A stretch of DNA of 64,000 nt, from assembly GCA_965200035.1 (NCBI GenBank), contig OZ241334.1, positions 1,736,001-1,800,000 of the forward strand, in the 5' to 3' direction. This DNA comes from UBA1952 sp965200035 (GTDB lineage Bacteria; Bacteroidota; Bacteroidia; Chitinophagales; Chitinophagaceae). Below, piece by piece: positions 17,583 through 27,329 of this stretch. The position numbers were made by a program, and so were the translations under genes. The first letter of the stretch is position 1; each line of letters starts with the position of its first letter. The notes under the pieces are model-generated. The model did no database searches. It was not told the origin of the DNA and saw nothing but the letters and a program-made list of their open reading frames with translations.

Positions 17583-20500
17583 CTATTGGGCGAAAATGAA
17601 CCTGATCGTAACCCCTGCTTTGGTAGTAGTGGTCGGGTACGATTGTGTAGTGTAAGGAATACTTTGCCTTCGGTCGTAGAAGAAACGTAGCGTAATCCGG
17701 TCATTCACAATGTAGTCAACGGATGGCGAGATGGATATTACCTTTTGCCCGCGGGTGATTACTTCATAATCCTGCGCCAGATAAGTATTGCTCGTCTTGT
17801 CATCGCGATAGCCTATATCAAGCTTCACATTCAGGTCATTTTCCAGCTTCTTTACACCCAGTATTGAAAATGGCAGGCGCAGACCGTGAATACGATAGCC
17901 GGCGCCAATCACCAATTCCGAGCTGCGTGTTTCGCTCACCTGATAGTCAATGAGGCTTAAGCTCACGGTACGGCTCTTCCTGTATTCCACACGTGCGGTC
18001 ATTCCATTACGCAGCGATGCATCTACCCCGATCAGCGGACCGAATGCCTCTGAGATGGTGATATTCGGCACCTGGAAGAACGGAATATAATTGCCCGATA
18101 CAGAATCCAGGAACGATGGATAGCCTACCCCGAATGCATCCTGGAAGAATAAGGATGTTGTGAAAGAGCTTACAGACAGATTGCCGGTATAAGCATCGCT
18201 CACCACGAAGTTGGTAAAAATGTTATTGAACAGCGGCAGCTTGCTGAGGCCGTTATAATTGATGCGCCAGTTAGGAAGCGGATAATAGTTATGGAATGGA
18301 TTGCTCTTAATGCTGGAGTTGCTGTAATCCATCAAAGGCACGGTTTCTGCGTTACGGCCACTATAGGCGGCGATGAATGCCGGTATCAGTGCATCCTGCG
18401 AGAAACGTCCGTAGCCCTTTTTGTACTCCGGATCATTCGGGTCTGCCAGTCCGTTGGTATAAGGGTTGTTCGTTCCCAGTCTGCGCGATACAATCTTTCT
18501 GCCGGCAATGAAATCCTGATAGGCCTTGCCATTGGCGCCACCAGCCTGGAACAGCGTTTTCAGTGCGATGTATGAGATGTTGTAGTTCCCCGTTTCGTAA
18601 GGATTATTGTGACTAAAAAGGCCATTGTGCGAGGAGGTGGTATCCTTATAAATCTCGGTATGAGACTTCACAAATGTTTTGGTGAGGCTCAGGTCAATGC
18701 GGAGATCATTGGGGATCGGCTCTACCTGTGCGGTAAAGGTCAGGTTCTGCGAATACGTCTGCTGGAACTGTGCATTGAACAGCGAGTCGGTGCTTATTTT
18801 TCCTTTACTGCTTAATACGTCCAAGTATGAGGTAGCCGGTTGCCCGCCGAATGCGAAGCCTATGCCCGGATCGCCATTGGCTGTATTCACGCCAAAGACT
18901 TTAGTGCTGTCCATATAGCCGGGCAGTATGGTACCGCCGTTTTCTGAATAGTTGAAGGTGGTCCGCTTCACCATAGTGAGCAGCCTGCCAACCGCTCTGG
19001 CCAGCGTGCCAGGCTCTGCCGGCTTGTTTCGGCGTTGACGGCGTGCGATCTTGCGATCCTGCTTTTTCTTTGCGCGATCGGCTTTGGCCTTGGCCAGATC
19101 ATCCGCTTTGATCAGTCTGGTAAGTGAATCGAGCTGATTGTCAGACATCGTAGCCGTGCTTACAATTACCCCATTCAGATTGAGTGTTGACGGGCGCTCC
19201 CCTTTTTTTGGTGGCTTGGGCACCGGCGCATTATTCGTCTGCGGGCTCGTTTCTATATCCGGATTTGGCTGTTGATTTTTGCCGGCGGTTTCTTCTTTAT
19301 CCCCGTCTTTACCCGGTGCAGCCTTATCTGAAGCGGGCTTGTTCGTGTTGTTTTTATTGCCTGCTACTTTTGGCGCACGACGCTTCGGCTGATTCACCGC
19401 TTTAAGGAAACGATTCTTATTGTACAGCTGTACAAAGTTCATCTCACCATTCAGCGTTTTCGTCTGTGTATTGGTAATAGTATTACCCAGGCTTTCAGCC
19501 AGGCGCGATGCTGCAGTCCATGAATAGGTACTTCCATAGCTGGCACGCAGACTTACCCAGTCTGTAAGCGGAAGCTTGGAGAATGGTACACTGTAGCTCG
19601 CATTCAGGGCTTGTGTGAATAAGGTATTGCGACCAAAGCGACTGATGGCTTTCCAGAGCGAATCACGTTTATCGGCTGTATTGATCTTGCCATAAGGCTC
19701 ATCGATTCTTGAAATATTGTTGGCATTGTAATCGAATGAAAGCGATTTCGTAAGCTCCCAACGCAGGGTGTAGGTACGCTGCCACGTAAAGTTCTTATAG
19801 AAGGTAGAAGGTATTTCATAGACGCCATCCGTCTCCAGATCACGCACTTTCGTCTCTTCCACAATCCGGTTCATATCGCTGCGGAAACCTATGCTGGAAG
19901 GTAGCGGGGTCAGGTTAAAATCTTTGATCAGTCCCCACCATTTAGAGCGAGAGCGAATCAGGGATTTAAACGGTTCAAATGGCTTGCTGCGGATGCTGTA
20001 CGCATAGCCGATACCCAAACGATTGGTCGTGATTTTGTCTTTCTCAATAGTTGGGTTGTGCTTGAGCTGGCTGTTGTAGGCATAGCTCAGGTCAAAGTTT
20101 TTGGCGCTCCATGGCTTGGGCTTGCTGGTCGTCTTTTCAGGATTGCCCAGGATGCGCACGTTCGACAGGTTCAGGCTCTTGATCTCTGTTACATCCTGTG
20201 CGGCATCGCGCAGTGAATCGCGCGCCTCGCCGGAGTTCAGTGAGCTGATCTGATCCTTCAGGTTTACATCAAGGTCATAAGGATTGTACTTGGGCGTGCT
20301 TGCGCTTTTTGAGGTAGCCACATATACGGGCAACTGCACCCCCCATTTCTTCGGCATCAGCTTGCCTAACTGCAGGTTCGTATTGGCATCATACTGATAG
20401 TAGTTATCCTGCTTGCGCTGATTTACTTTCTGGTCAATATTACCGTAACCCATTGTGTGCATACTTCCGCCCACGTGTACGCTTCCCAGATCGGCAAGCT

Positions 20501-23500
20501 GTACATCTACTTTAGCAGTTGCTGCATAGCCCGGCGTTTCATTCAGGCCGGTCATGCGAAGCTCATTGAACCATACTTCCGTGCATTTAGCCATACCATC
20601 ATCGGCGGGAGTAGTGGCGGTCTTGGCAGGATTCACGATACCCAGCATAATTGTTTTGGCCTCACCCACATTCGGGTTACCCACCACCACAATCGTATTG
20701 CCCTTTGCATCGAGCTGGCTGTAAGGAACGTAGGGGCGCAGGTTGGCCGTATTACGCGCAGTCTTCACCGCTACCAGATCCTCCAGCCCAATGTCCAGAT
20801 TGTTTTCTACCGGCCAAACGCCCACATCGGCTGTTGTGCCCGGCGCGGTGATCTTGAGCGGTATCTGGTATTCGTAATAGTTATTGATGAAGTCTGAGCC
20901 AATACGGATGAATGCACGGAGATCGCCGTCTTTCAGCGGCGCCTGCCCGATCTGGCTTTCACCATGCAGGAACATCCGCAGGCGGCCAAACTGACGCATA
21001 TCCACATTCACTTCTTTAAATGCAGCACGTGAATCTCCATCTTTCAGCGAACATACCTGCAGGGAAAGCGCCTGCTCGTTCTGAGCAATATTTTGTCCAT
21101 TGCCCTGAGCAGCCGTCTGGCGGTTTACGCCCGGAGGTATCACATAATTCACTGGCAGGCGCTGGCTGTTTTCTTCCAGGCTCACAGAAGTAACTGTAAA
21201 GTCGGTCGTGCGCTGCTCATCATCGGGAATATTCTCACCCGGATTTTTCAATGAATAGTTATAACGGCGCCATTGGTTGCGGCCAAGGTTCAGCTGGGCA
21301 AAGCGAAGGGTTACGCTGTCCTGAAATCCACTCAGGAACATACGCATGAAGCGGATGGAGCGGAAGTCGGCGATATTGCCTACACGCTGCTGGTACTCGC
21401 GGATCGGAATTTTGAACTGATACCAGGTTTCATCCTCGTAATTACCGTTCGGCAGCTTTACGCGGCTGGTCTGCGAGTTTACAATATAATTGCTGCCCGT
21501 TACCAGTCCGCCCGGTTTCAGGTCTACACGGTATTGAAAATAATCTTCTGTTTCATTGAGTGTATTGTCTTTATCAATGTCCTCGGATTCCGGGATGCTC
21601 GTAGCGGCAGAAGAGGCTACTGCATTGGCATCAATAACCGGCGAGTTGCCCTGTGGATTAGAAAAATCGCGGTAGCGGGTAAGGACGCTCTGATTGCCCG
21701 GATCATAGATCGCATCCCGGTAATAATGGTAATCATCTGAAGAAGGATCTGCCTGTGCATTGATGTAAGCCTGAGAGCCGGTGCCGTATTTAGTAGCAAT
21801 AGCGGTAAGGTAGTCGTTGAACTTAGCCCGTTCTTCATCATTGTTCAGGCCATCGTAGCCCACATCCTGTACAGCTCGCGCATCGTTGCTGTTGTCAAAT
21901 GCGCGTGTGATCTGCTGCTGGAATCGGGGCACCACACCATAAGAGGTGCTCTCCAGCTTCGTGGTGTCTCTCGGGAAAGGCACACCATTCTCGAAGAATT
22001 TACGCCCATCCTTATTTACATCTTCTGATACATTACCGAGATTAAGGTAAAGCGAGCCGCCGGCTGTAGCGCTGTTGGCGCGGCCGCCGCCGATAAACGG
22101 ATCAAGCAGCCAGAACTCTACATACTCTACGTTGGCCTGCTCAAAATCGCTGTAGTCCATCGGGCGCATGATGCCGCCCCAGCGGCCACGCGGATTGGTC
22201 AGTGTACCATCTGCATTCAGCCCGTCTGCATCAAAGTTGTATGGACCACGGTATTGCGGATAATAGGTCAGGTCAAAAGTGGAGAGCGCAGTGGTAAGCG
22301 CGGTAGAGGTACGCTGCGGGAATACATCCTGCTGCAGCACCATGCGCACATAGTGCTGGTTGATCGAATCCTGCTTCACATAATCCGGTATGCCACCAAC
22401 GGGGTCTACCAGGCTTGGCTCAATGTTGTACCAACTTAGTTTGGCGCGGTTTTTCGAAGATGAAACGCCGGGAGTTACGCTGGCTTCGGGGAATAATACA
22501 TTGCTGAACTTATCGCGTGCACCTACCGGAGCGCTTGCCAGTGTCCATGCAAGAGACGGGAACTTCAGATCGTATGCGCTGCGTGTGCCTTCAAAGTCAT
22601 CGATATAGACAGCGCCTTCCGGATCGAGGCTGTTGATCTGCTTTGGGTGGCCCGGACGCAGGGTAGCACCTTCCGCACTGGCAGTGATCAGCGATGGTGC
22701 GGTGGTAGAGTAGATCGGCAGCTTATCGAGCAGCTTAGTAAGGCCCGGCACTTCCGACTGATAGTTACCATCTACGCCAAATACTGTATTCTTGATTGGG
22801 TCTTCTCCGAAGGTTGTTTTCTGGGTAAACGGACGCTCGGTCAGTCGCATGAATGTACCGCCCAGTGTGAATTTAGGATTCACATAATAGTCCAGCCTCG
22901 CTCCCATAAAATTTTGCTGCTGGAAGCCGAAAGTGGCGTTATCCTCATACTGCACATTCACCGGAATGCCGGAATTAAGCACACCCGTATTAAGGATTTT
23001 CAAACGGCCGAGTCCGTAATCAATCTGGTAATCTACATTCTCTGTCAGCTTTTGTCCGCCGGCAGTTACACTTACGGAACCGGGTGGAATATTGAAGCCG
23101 CCCAGAAATATTTCGGAAGACGAAGAAGACTTGTAAGAGCCCCGCATAATGAAGCGGTTGTATTGCTGAAACTGGCGCGCTATGGTTTTGGTAGAATCAT
23201 ACAGCACGGTATAGAGGTAGTTCCGCTCAAGCTGTGTATTGCCGCCGAGCGCCGGCCTCAGGTCATTGCCAAATGGCTCAAGCACCGGGAAGATGATGCG
23301 GCCTTGCTGCGGCGCAATCGTAATGCCTTCCACATAGTCAAACACGCCATCCGGCTGAGGATCGTTCTGCACATTCAACCGATCCAGATTCAGGAGCGAG
23401 ATCAGCGGTACGCCTGCATTCGGTCCATCCGGCAGGTAGCGTTTTTCTCCACCCCCAGGGTCCTGGTACAATACATTGAAGCGGAAATCTTCTTTGGAAA

Positions 23501-25097
23501 CACCGATGCCACCGAGCGCATATACGTTCTTCATCATCAGCTTCCACAGTGGCATAGTTGGTACCTGCGATTGTCCTTTCAGGAGCTTCAGGAAGATAGC
23601 TTTTTGTCCGCTTACAGAGTCGGGAGGAAGGTCTTCCGCAAACTCACCTACCTGAAATACCTTACCATTATAAGTATAGCGATAAGCCACGCCAAGCACG
23701 TCATTGGTATTGACCTGTGTATTCAGGGAAATGTAACCGAGCTGCGGATTGTAGGAAAATTCGGATGGCTGAAGCTTGCGGGCTGTAGTGCGATAAAAGT
23801 CAGAGCCGCTGAGAAGCTTTGCGCCTAAACTGATATTAGCCACAGGGCCGCCCTGAATGCTTTGAATATTTTCAATCACGGACCCGGCTCTTGTGCCGGG
23901 CGTTTGCAGCAGGCGCTCATACAGCCGGTTGGCGCGGTTATCAGGCTGGGCCGGGCTGGCGGCATTCACCAGATCGGGACGGAAGCTGTTTTTTTCACCC
24001 AGATCCATGAAGCAGACCACATCCCGGATACCATCTGTAGCACCGGTATTATTCGTTACCCATACTTCGATCTTATTGATGGTAACCACTGAGTTGATCA
24101 CCGGAAAGTTCTTCAGCGCGGTATTATAATTATCGTGGAAGTACTGCCCGAGCAGGAAGTGCTTATTCTCTTCATAATCATCTGCCTTGATGCCAAACGT
24201 AGAAGTCTGCGAACCGCCCTGCACGGTAAGGCTGTTGCGCTTCGACTTCTGCTGGGAAAGCGCTGCGGTGATCCAGAGCTTACCGAATTGCAATTGCGTC
24301 TTCAGACCAAAAAGGGACTGCACGCCGGATATCAGCGTGGTATTGAGCGGGAAGGAAATATTACCCGCTTCTATCTTTTTGATGATCTCATCTTCCTTGC
24401 CGGTATATTCCAGCTTCTGGGTATTCTGATAATCAAAAGTCGGCTTGGTATTGTTGCTGATGTTCAGCTTCATCTTGTCACCAATCTGCGCCAGCAGGTT
24501 GATGTTCATATCCAGGTTGAAGTCGAAGATGCCGTACTTGCGCTGGCGCTGCGGCAGGGTAGGGTTCTGAATATTCTGCCAGTTGCCGCCCAGCGTCACA
24601 TCCACATTGCCCTGCGGGCGAACGGAGATGGTGTTGTTACCGAAAATGCGGTCAAAGATGCCTTCCTTATACATGGTAGGCAGGGCAGGCTGCTTGTTGA
24701 ACAGGGTAAGCGCATCCAGGCGGCGCTTCCAGTAGTTCTGCTCTTCCTGCTTGGCCTCGTATTTCTGGTACTCTTCAAAGGTAAGATAGGTAGGATTCTT
24801 AAAGAACTCATTACCCATTTTTTCGGTCAGGTAATAATGATTGTCCGAAGGGTCGTAGTCAACGTTCCGGTTCACATTGCTCGGGTCCTTCAGGTCGAAT
24901 GGATTGGCAGGTCCGTCCACGCGCGGGTCGCCGGTACGATCTTTTAATGGAAAGTGCATAGGGCTGTCCGCCGGCGGTGGCGTCGGATCGGGGTCAGGAT
25001 CGGGTATGTATGCACCCCGTGCAGCCGCATGGAATATGGCTGCGCCGAGGATCAATACCAGCACCAGTTTAGTACCAAAATTACTCTTGCCCTTCAA
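17583..25097 (-). CDS. sprA: SprA, outer-membrane translocon of the type IX secretion system
   Basis: At 2504 residues this is in the size range of SprA/Sov, the giant beta-barrel that forms the T9SS channel and is needed for gliding in motile relatives. A signal peptide (residues 1-~27) is followed by a Pro/Asp-rich stretch (YIPDPDPDPTPPP). Family landmarks include the N-terminal SVRPQGNVDVTLGGNWQNIQ, repeated barrel strands, DPEGAVYIDDFEGTRSAYDL in the middle and the C-terminal strand TKAGVTIRFIFAQ. A Lys/Pro/Asn-rich low-complexity insert (~residues 1900-1970) precedes the last barrel section. It follows ruvA by 42 bp on the same strand, a pairing I recall from other Bacteroidota. The T9SS substrates at 1491 and 57992 would be clients. 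Confidence 0.97.
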   Translation of the reverse strand: MKGKSNFGTKLVLVLILGAAIFHAAARGAYIPDPDPDPTPPPADSPMHFPLKDRTGDPRVDGPANPFDLKDPSNVNRNVDYDPSDNHYYLTEKMGNEFFKNPTYLTFEEYQKYEAKQEEQNYWKRRLDALTLFNKQPALPTMYKEGIFDRIFGNNTISVRPQGNVDVTLGGNWQNIQNPTLPQRQRKYGIFDFNLDMNINLLAQIGDKMKLNISNNTKPTFDYQNTQKLEYTGKEDEIIKKIEAGNISFPLNTTLISGVQSLFGLKTQLQFGKLWITAALSQQKSKRNSLTVQGGSQTSTFGIKADDYEENKHFLLGQYFHDNYNTALKNFPVINSVVTINKIEVWVTNNTGATDGIRDVVCFMDLGEKNSFRPDLVNAASPAQPDNRANRLYERLLQTPGTRAGSVIENIQSIQGGPVANISLGAKLLSGSDFYRTTARKLQPSEFSYNPQLGYISLNTQVNTNDVLGVAYRYTYNGKVFQVGEFAEDLPPDSVSGQKAIFLKLLKGQSQVPTMPLWKLMMKNVYALGGIGVSKEDFRFNVLYQDPGGGEKRYLPDGPNAGVPLISLLNLDRLNVQNDPQPDGVFDYVEGITIAPQQGRIIFPVLEPFGNDLRPALGGNTQLERNYLYTVLYDSTKTIARQFQQYNRFIMRGSYKSSSSSEIFLGGFNIPPGSVSVTAGGQKLTENVDYQIDYGLGRLKILNTGVLNSGIPVNVQYEDNATFGFQQQNFMGARLDYYVNPKFTLGGTFMRLTERPFTQKTTFGEDPIKNTVFGVDGNYQSEVPGLTKLLDKLPIYSTTAPSLITASAEGATLRPGHPKQINSLDPEGAVYIDDFEGTRSAYDLKFPSLAWTLASAPVGARDKFSNVLFPEASVTPGVSSSKNRAKLSWYNIEPSLVDPVGGIPDYVKQDSINQHYVRMVLQQDVFPQRTSTALTTALSTFDLTYYPQYRGPYNFDADGLNADGTLTNPRGRWGGIMRPMDYSDFEQANVEYVEFWLLDPFIGGGRANSATAGGSLYLNLGNVSEDVNKDGRKFFENGVPFPRDTTKLESTSYGVVPRFQQQITRAFDNSNDARAVQDVGYDGLNNDEERAKFNDYLTAIATKYGTGSQAYINAQADPSSDDYHYYRDAIYDPGNQSVLTRYRDFSNPQGNSPVIDANAVASSAATSIPESEDIDKDNTLNETEDYFQYRVDLKPGGLVTGSNYIVNSQTSRVKLPNGNYEDETWYQFKIPIREYQQRVGNIADFRSIRFMRMFLSGFQDSVTLRFAQLNLGRNQWRRYNYSLKNPGENIPDDEQRTTDFTVTSVSLEENSQRLPVNYVIPPGVNRQTAAQGNGQNIAQNEQALSLQVCSLKDGDSRAAFKEVNVDMRQFGRLRMFLHGESQIGQAPLKDGDLRAFIRIGSDFINNYYEYQIPLKITAPGTTADVGVWPVENNLDIGLEDLVAVKTARNTANLRPYVPYSQLDAKGNTIVVVGNPNVGEAKTIMLGIVNPAKTATTPADDGMAKCTEVWFNELRMTGLNETPGYAATAKVDVQLADLGSVHVGGSMHTMGYGNIDQKVNQRKQDNYYQYDANTNLQLGKLMPKKWGVQLPVYVATSKSASTPKYNPYDLDVNLKDQISSLNSGEARDSLRDAAQDVTEIKSLNLSNVRILGNPEKTTSKPKPWSAKNFDLSYAYNSQLKHNPTIEKDKITTNRLGIGYAYSIRSKPFEPFKSLIRSRSKWWGLIKDFNLTPLPSSIGFRSDMNRIVEETKVRDLETDGVYEIPSTFYKNFTWQRTYTLRWELTKSLSFDYNANNISRIDEPYGKINTADKRDSLWKAISRFGRNTLFTQALNASYSVPFSKLPLTDWVSLRASYGSTYSWTAASRLAESLGNTITNTQTKTLNGEMNFVQLYNKNRFLKAVNQPKRRAPKVAGNKNNTNKPASDKAAPGKDGDKEETAGKNQQPNPDIETSPQTNNAPVPKPPKKGERPSTLNLNGVIVSTATMSDNQLDSLTRLIKADDLAKAKADRAKKKQDRKIARRQRRNKPAEPGTLARAVGRLLTMVKRTTFNYSENGGTILPGYMDSTKVFGVNTANGDPGIGFAFGGQPATSYLDVLSSKGKISTDSLFNAQFQQTYSQNLTFTAQVEPIPNDLRIDLSLTKTFVKSHTEIYKDTTSSHNGLFSHNNPYETGNYNISYIALKTLFQAGGANGKAYQDFIAGRKIVSRRLGTNNPYTNGLADPNDPEYKKGYGRFSQDALIPAFIAAYSGRNAETVPLMDYSNSSIKSNPFHNYYPLPNWRINYNGLSKLPLFNNIFTNFVVSDAYTGNLSVSSFTTSLFFQDAFGVGYPSFLDSVSGNYIPFFQVPNITISEAFGPLIGVDASLRNGMTARVEYRKSRTVSLSLIDYQVSETRSSELVIGAGYRIHGLRLPFSILGVKKLENDLNVKLDIGYRDDKTSNTYLAQDYEVITRGQKVISISPSVDYIVNDRITLRFFYDRRQSIPYTTQSYPTTTTKAGVTIRFIFAQ

Positions 25098-25139
25098 TGT
25101 CTTATCGGTGTATATATAACTGTATTGTTGTAAATGGTC

Positions 25140-25721
25140 TTAAAGAGCCCGCAGCGCCAGTTTAATCACATCTTCCACACTCTTTTCCGTTGCATCCGGC
25201 ACTTTTTTGATCGCTTCTGCGGCCGCCGCACGGGCAATTCCGAGATTCATCAACGCTATTAACGCGTCATCAGCCGTTGTATTGTGTATAAAGCCCTGTA
25301 CAGCCGTTACCGCACTGTTATCTGTCTGCAGCTTTCCTTTCAATTCAAGCACAATGCGTTGGGCAGTTTTGGCGCCAATGCCTTTTACCATCTGCAATAC
25401 CCTGGTCTCATCGTTGCTTACGGCTCTTTCCAGCTCATTCGGCGTCAGTGAAGAAAGAATAATGCGGGCGGTAGCCGCGCCTACTCCGCTGATACCCAGC
25501 AATGCACGGAAGGTGATCCGCTCCAGCTCATCCGCAAAGCCAAACAGCACCCAGGCATCTTCCCGTATCTGTAGGTGAATGAGCAGGCGGGCTTTTTCAA
25601 GGTGTTGAATCTTAGCATAGGTCTGTAGCGTGATATTCACCTCGTAGCCCACACCACCGCACAGCACATGCAGGAGCGAGGGAGATTTATAGGAAAGCTC
25701 TCCTTCGAGAAAGGCAAACAT
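25140..25721 (-). CDS. ruvA: Holliday junction helicase subunit RuvA
   Basis: The 193-residue protein has the RuvA layout: an N-terminal OB fold (MFAFLEGELSYKSP, LHVLCGGVGYEVN), a central double helix-hairpin-helix region (ITFRALLGISGVGAATARII and LQMVKGIGAKTAQRIVLELK), and a C-terminal three-helix domain that contacts RuvB. RuvA binds four-way junctions as a tetramer and loads RuvB for branch migration. The length is normal. It precedes sprA with a 42-bp gap; ruvB and ruvC are not in the window. An ATG start with no alternative fits the family N-terminus exactly. Confidence 0.97.
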   Translation of the reverse strand: MFAFLEGELSYKSPSLLHVLCGGVGYEVNITLQTYAKIQHLEKARLLIHLQIREDAWVLFGFADELERITFRALLGISGVGAATARIILSSLTPNELERAVSNDETRVLQMVKGIGAKTAQRIVLELKGKLQTDNSAVTAVQGFIHNTTADDALIALMNLGIARAAAAEAIKKVPDATEKSVEDVIKLALRAL

Positions 25722-25782
25722 AGCAGATATCTTGATTTTTAGGGGCGGAAAAATACAAAAAATTAGGGGACGGGCTCAGTAT

Positions 25783-26520
25783 TTACTTGTTAAGCCAGGA
25801 TGGGCGGTAGCGCAGAATGGCTTCTTCCATAATTGTATATACCCGGTCGCGCAGCTCTGCTATTGTATCCTCGCGGCTCACCGGCACTTCTTTCAGAAAT
25901 ACGATGCGACATCTTCCGGGGTTTAGCGGGAGCTTCCGGTCGTAAGGCATACGCTCATACGTATCCAGAAAAAGCATGGGCTTTATGGGTGTGCCCGATT
26001 CGATGGCTATCCGGAAAGCCCCATCATAAAAGCTTTTCAGCGGCTCATGCGTTTCATTAAACGTGCCTTCCGGAAATACAAGTATGGAGATGCCTTTCCG
26101 CAATACGGCTTCCATCCGGCTGATGCTTTCGGCACGCTTTCTGGCACTGCTGCGATCTACCATCACTACCGCACGGCGGTAAATAAATCCAAACAGCGGT
26201 ATATCCCCCAACTCCGATTTACCCAACGGGCGCAAGGGTTTCCGGACTGCTTTTACCAGCAATGCGGCATCCAGGTAGGAGATGTGATTGGCTACGTAAA
26301 TGTATGATTTTGAATTATCCGGCGGCGCTTCGTAGATGTATTTTACCCGGATGCCCACCAGGAAAAACCAGATATCTGCCCATGCGGTGCAAATGTTATA
26401 GATGAGGTTGCCGCCGCGTACCGCGCCGCCGAATGATACGGCCACCGAGCACAGGAACACAGGAATCAGCAACGCTATGAATAATATAGTTGCATACAGG
26501 AAGTAGAGGAGCTGAACCAT
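25783..26520 (-). CDS. plsC: 1-acyl-sn-glycerol-3-phosphate acyltransferase
   Basis: The 245-residue membrane enzyme acylates lysophosphatidic acid in phospholipid synthesis. The catalytic motif I NHISYLD (NHxxxxD) sits after the N-terminal helices, motif III is VFPEGTFNE, and the GTPIKPM segment is motif IV. The N-terminus MVQLLYFLYATILFIALLIP is a transmembrane anchor. I chose the ATG at 26520 rather than a GTG 9 bp upstream. It is divergent from paaY and lies 61 bp upstream of ruvA on the same strand, so it may be transcribed into ruvA-sprA. Other lysophospholipid acyltransferases share these motifs. Confidence 0.9.
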   Translation of the reverse strand: MVQLLYFLYATILFIALLIPVFLCSVAVSFGGAVRGGNLIYNICTAWADIWFFLVGIRVKYIYEAPPDNSKSYIYVANHISYLDAALLVKAVRKPLRPLGKSELGDIPLFGFIYRRAVVMVDRSSARKRAESISRMEAVLRKGISILVFPEGTFNETHEPLKSFYDGAFRIAIESGTPIKPMLFLDTYERMPYDRKLPLNPGRCRIVFLKEVPVSREDTIAELRDRVYTIMEEAILRYRPSWLNK

Positions 26521-26611
26521 CCTTTTCACTGCTGCAAGTTGCGTTATTTAACCGGTTGGGCTGATAATTTTTATGTGATTTATTGGCATTACAGATGCCA
26601 GACCTTGGCGG

Positions 26612-26630
26612 GCCGCATTGCAAATGCGGC
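26612..26630. repeat. REP-like palindrome
   Basis: GCCGCATTGCAAATGCGGC is an inverted repeat with 8-bp arms and a 3-nt centre, in the plsC/paaY divergent spacer. It resembles the GC-armed, ATTGCAAAT-centred palindromes scattered in Bacteroidota genomes (from memory). No second copy exists in this window. Confidence 0.5.
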
Positions 26631-26644
26631 TCAGCGTTATTCAT

Positions 26645-26695
26645 CTTTCCTTTGCTTATCTCTGCGTGTGCTTTGCTTACTTTGCGGTTAAATAT
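26645..26695. repeat. Degenerate CTTTGCG-type intergenic repeat
   Basis: The stretch contains four spaced units (TTTGCTTA, TCTGCGTG, TTTGCTTA, TTTGCGGTTAAA) that look like a decayed copy of the TTTGCGTCTTTGCGGTTAA-type element found between Bacteroidota genes. It lies directly before the paaY start codon. A related element occurs at 33170-33258. Confidence 0.45.
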
Positions 26696-26701
26696 TGTTT
26701 C

Positions 26702-27298
26702 ATGTTTTACGCATTCAAAGGTTTTGTTCCGGTCGTTCATCCCTCTGCATTTGTGCATCCTCAGGCGGTCGTTACGGGTAATGTGATTATTGGTAAAGAT
26801 GTGTATGTAGGGCCGGGCGCTGCTATCCGGGGCGACTGGGGTGGCATCGTTATCGAGGATGGTTGTAATGTGCAGGAAAACTGTACCATTCATATGTTTC
26901 CCGGTATCACTATTACCCTGCATCAAGGAGCGCATATCGGCCATGGAGCTATTGTGCATGGCGCTACCGTAGGGCGCAATGTGCTGGTAGGCATGAATGC
27001 AGTGCTGATGGATGAAGCGGAGATCGGTGACGAAAGCATTATCGGCGCACTGACTTTTGTGAATGCAGGTATGAAGATTCCTCCCCGCTCATTAGTAGTC
27101 GGTAATCCTGCTAAAATCATCAAGCAGGTAAGCGATGAGATGATTGCCTGGAAGACCAAAGGAACAGCGCTTTACCAGCAGCTTCCGGGTGAATGTTATG
27201 ACAGCCTGCTGCCTTGTCAGCCGCTCACGGAGATTCCGGAAAACCGTCCGGCGCAGGAAGATCTTTACAAGACGTGGAATGCAATAAAAGAAAAATAA
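26702..27298 (+). CDS. paaY: PaaY-like gamma-carbonic-anhydrase-fold hexapeptide protein
   Basis: The 198-residue protein has a left-handed beta-helix of hexapeptide repeats. It matches PaaY/CaiE more closely than general gamma-carbonic anhydrases: VYVGPGAAIRGDWGGIVIED, NVQENCTIHMFPG, HIGHGAIVHGATVGRNVLVG, IIGALTFVNAG and the C-terminal IAWKTKGTALYQQLPGEC are all PaaY-like. PaaY is a thioesterase thought to relieve CoA-ester jams in phenylacetate catabolism, so the call fits the paaABC and paaG genes nearby. Metal-ligand His residues of the family are present (H in NCTIHMF, HIGHG). The start at MFYAFKGF is preferred over a frame start 84 bp upstream that would encode repeat sequence. Confidence 0.88.
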   Translation: MFYAFKGFVPVVHPSAFVHPQAVVTGNVIIGKDVYVGPGAAIRGDWGGIVIEDGCNVQENCTIHMFPGITITLHQGAHIGHGAIVHGATVGRNVLVGMNAVLMDEAEIGDESIIGALTFVNAGMKIPPRSLVVGNPAKIIKQVSDEMIAWKTKGTALYQQLPGECYDSLLPCQPLTEIPENRPAQEDLYKTWNAIKEK

Positions 27299-27329
27299 TC
27301 TCCGTTTAGCCTTATAATTACTGCTATAA

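Noticed and set aside
22647..23828. Long plus-strand open frame of 393 codons opposite sprA
   Set aside because: Composition and motifs match the antisense of sprA, with no start signals or recognisable domain; the same applies to 24135-24947 opposite sprA.
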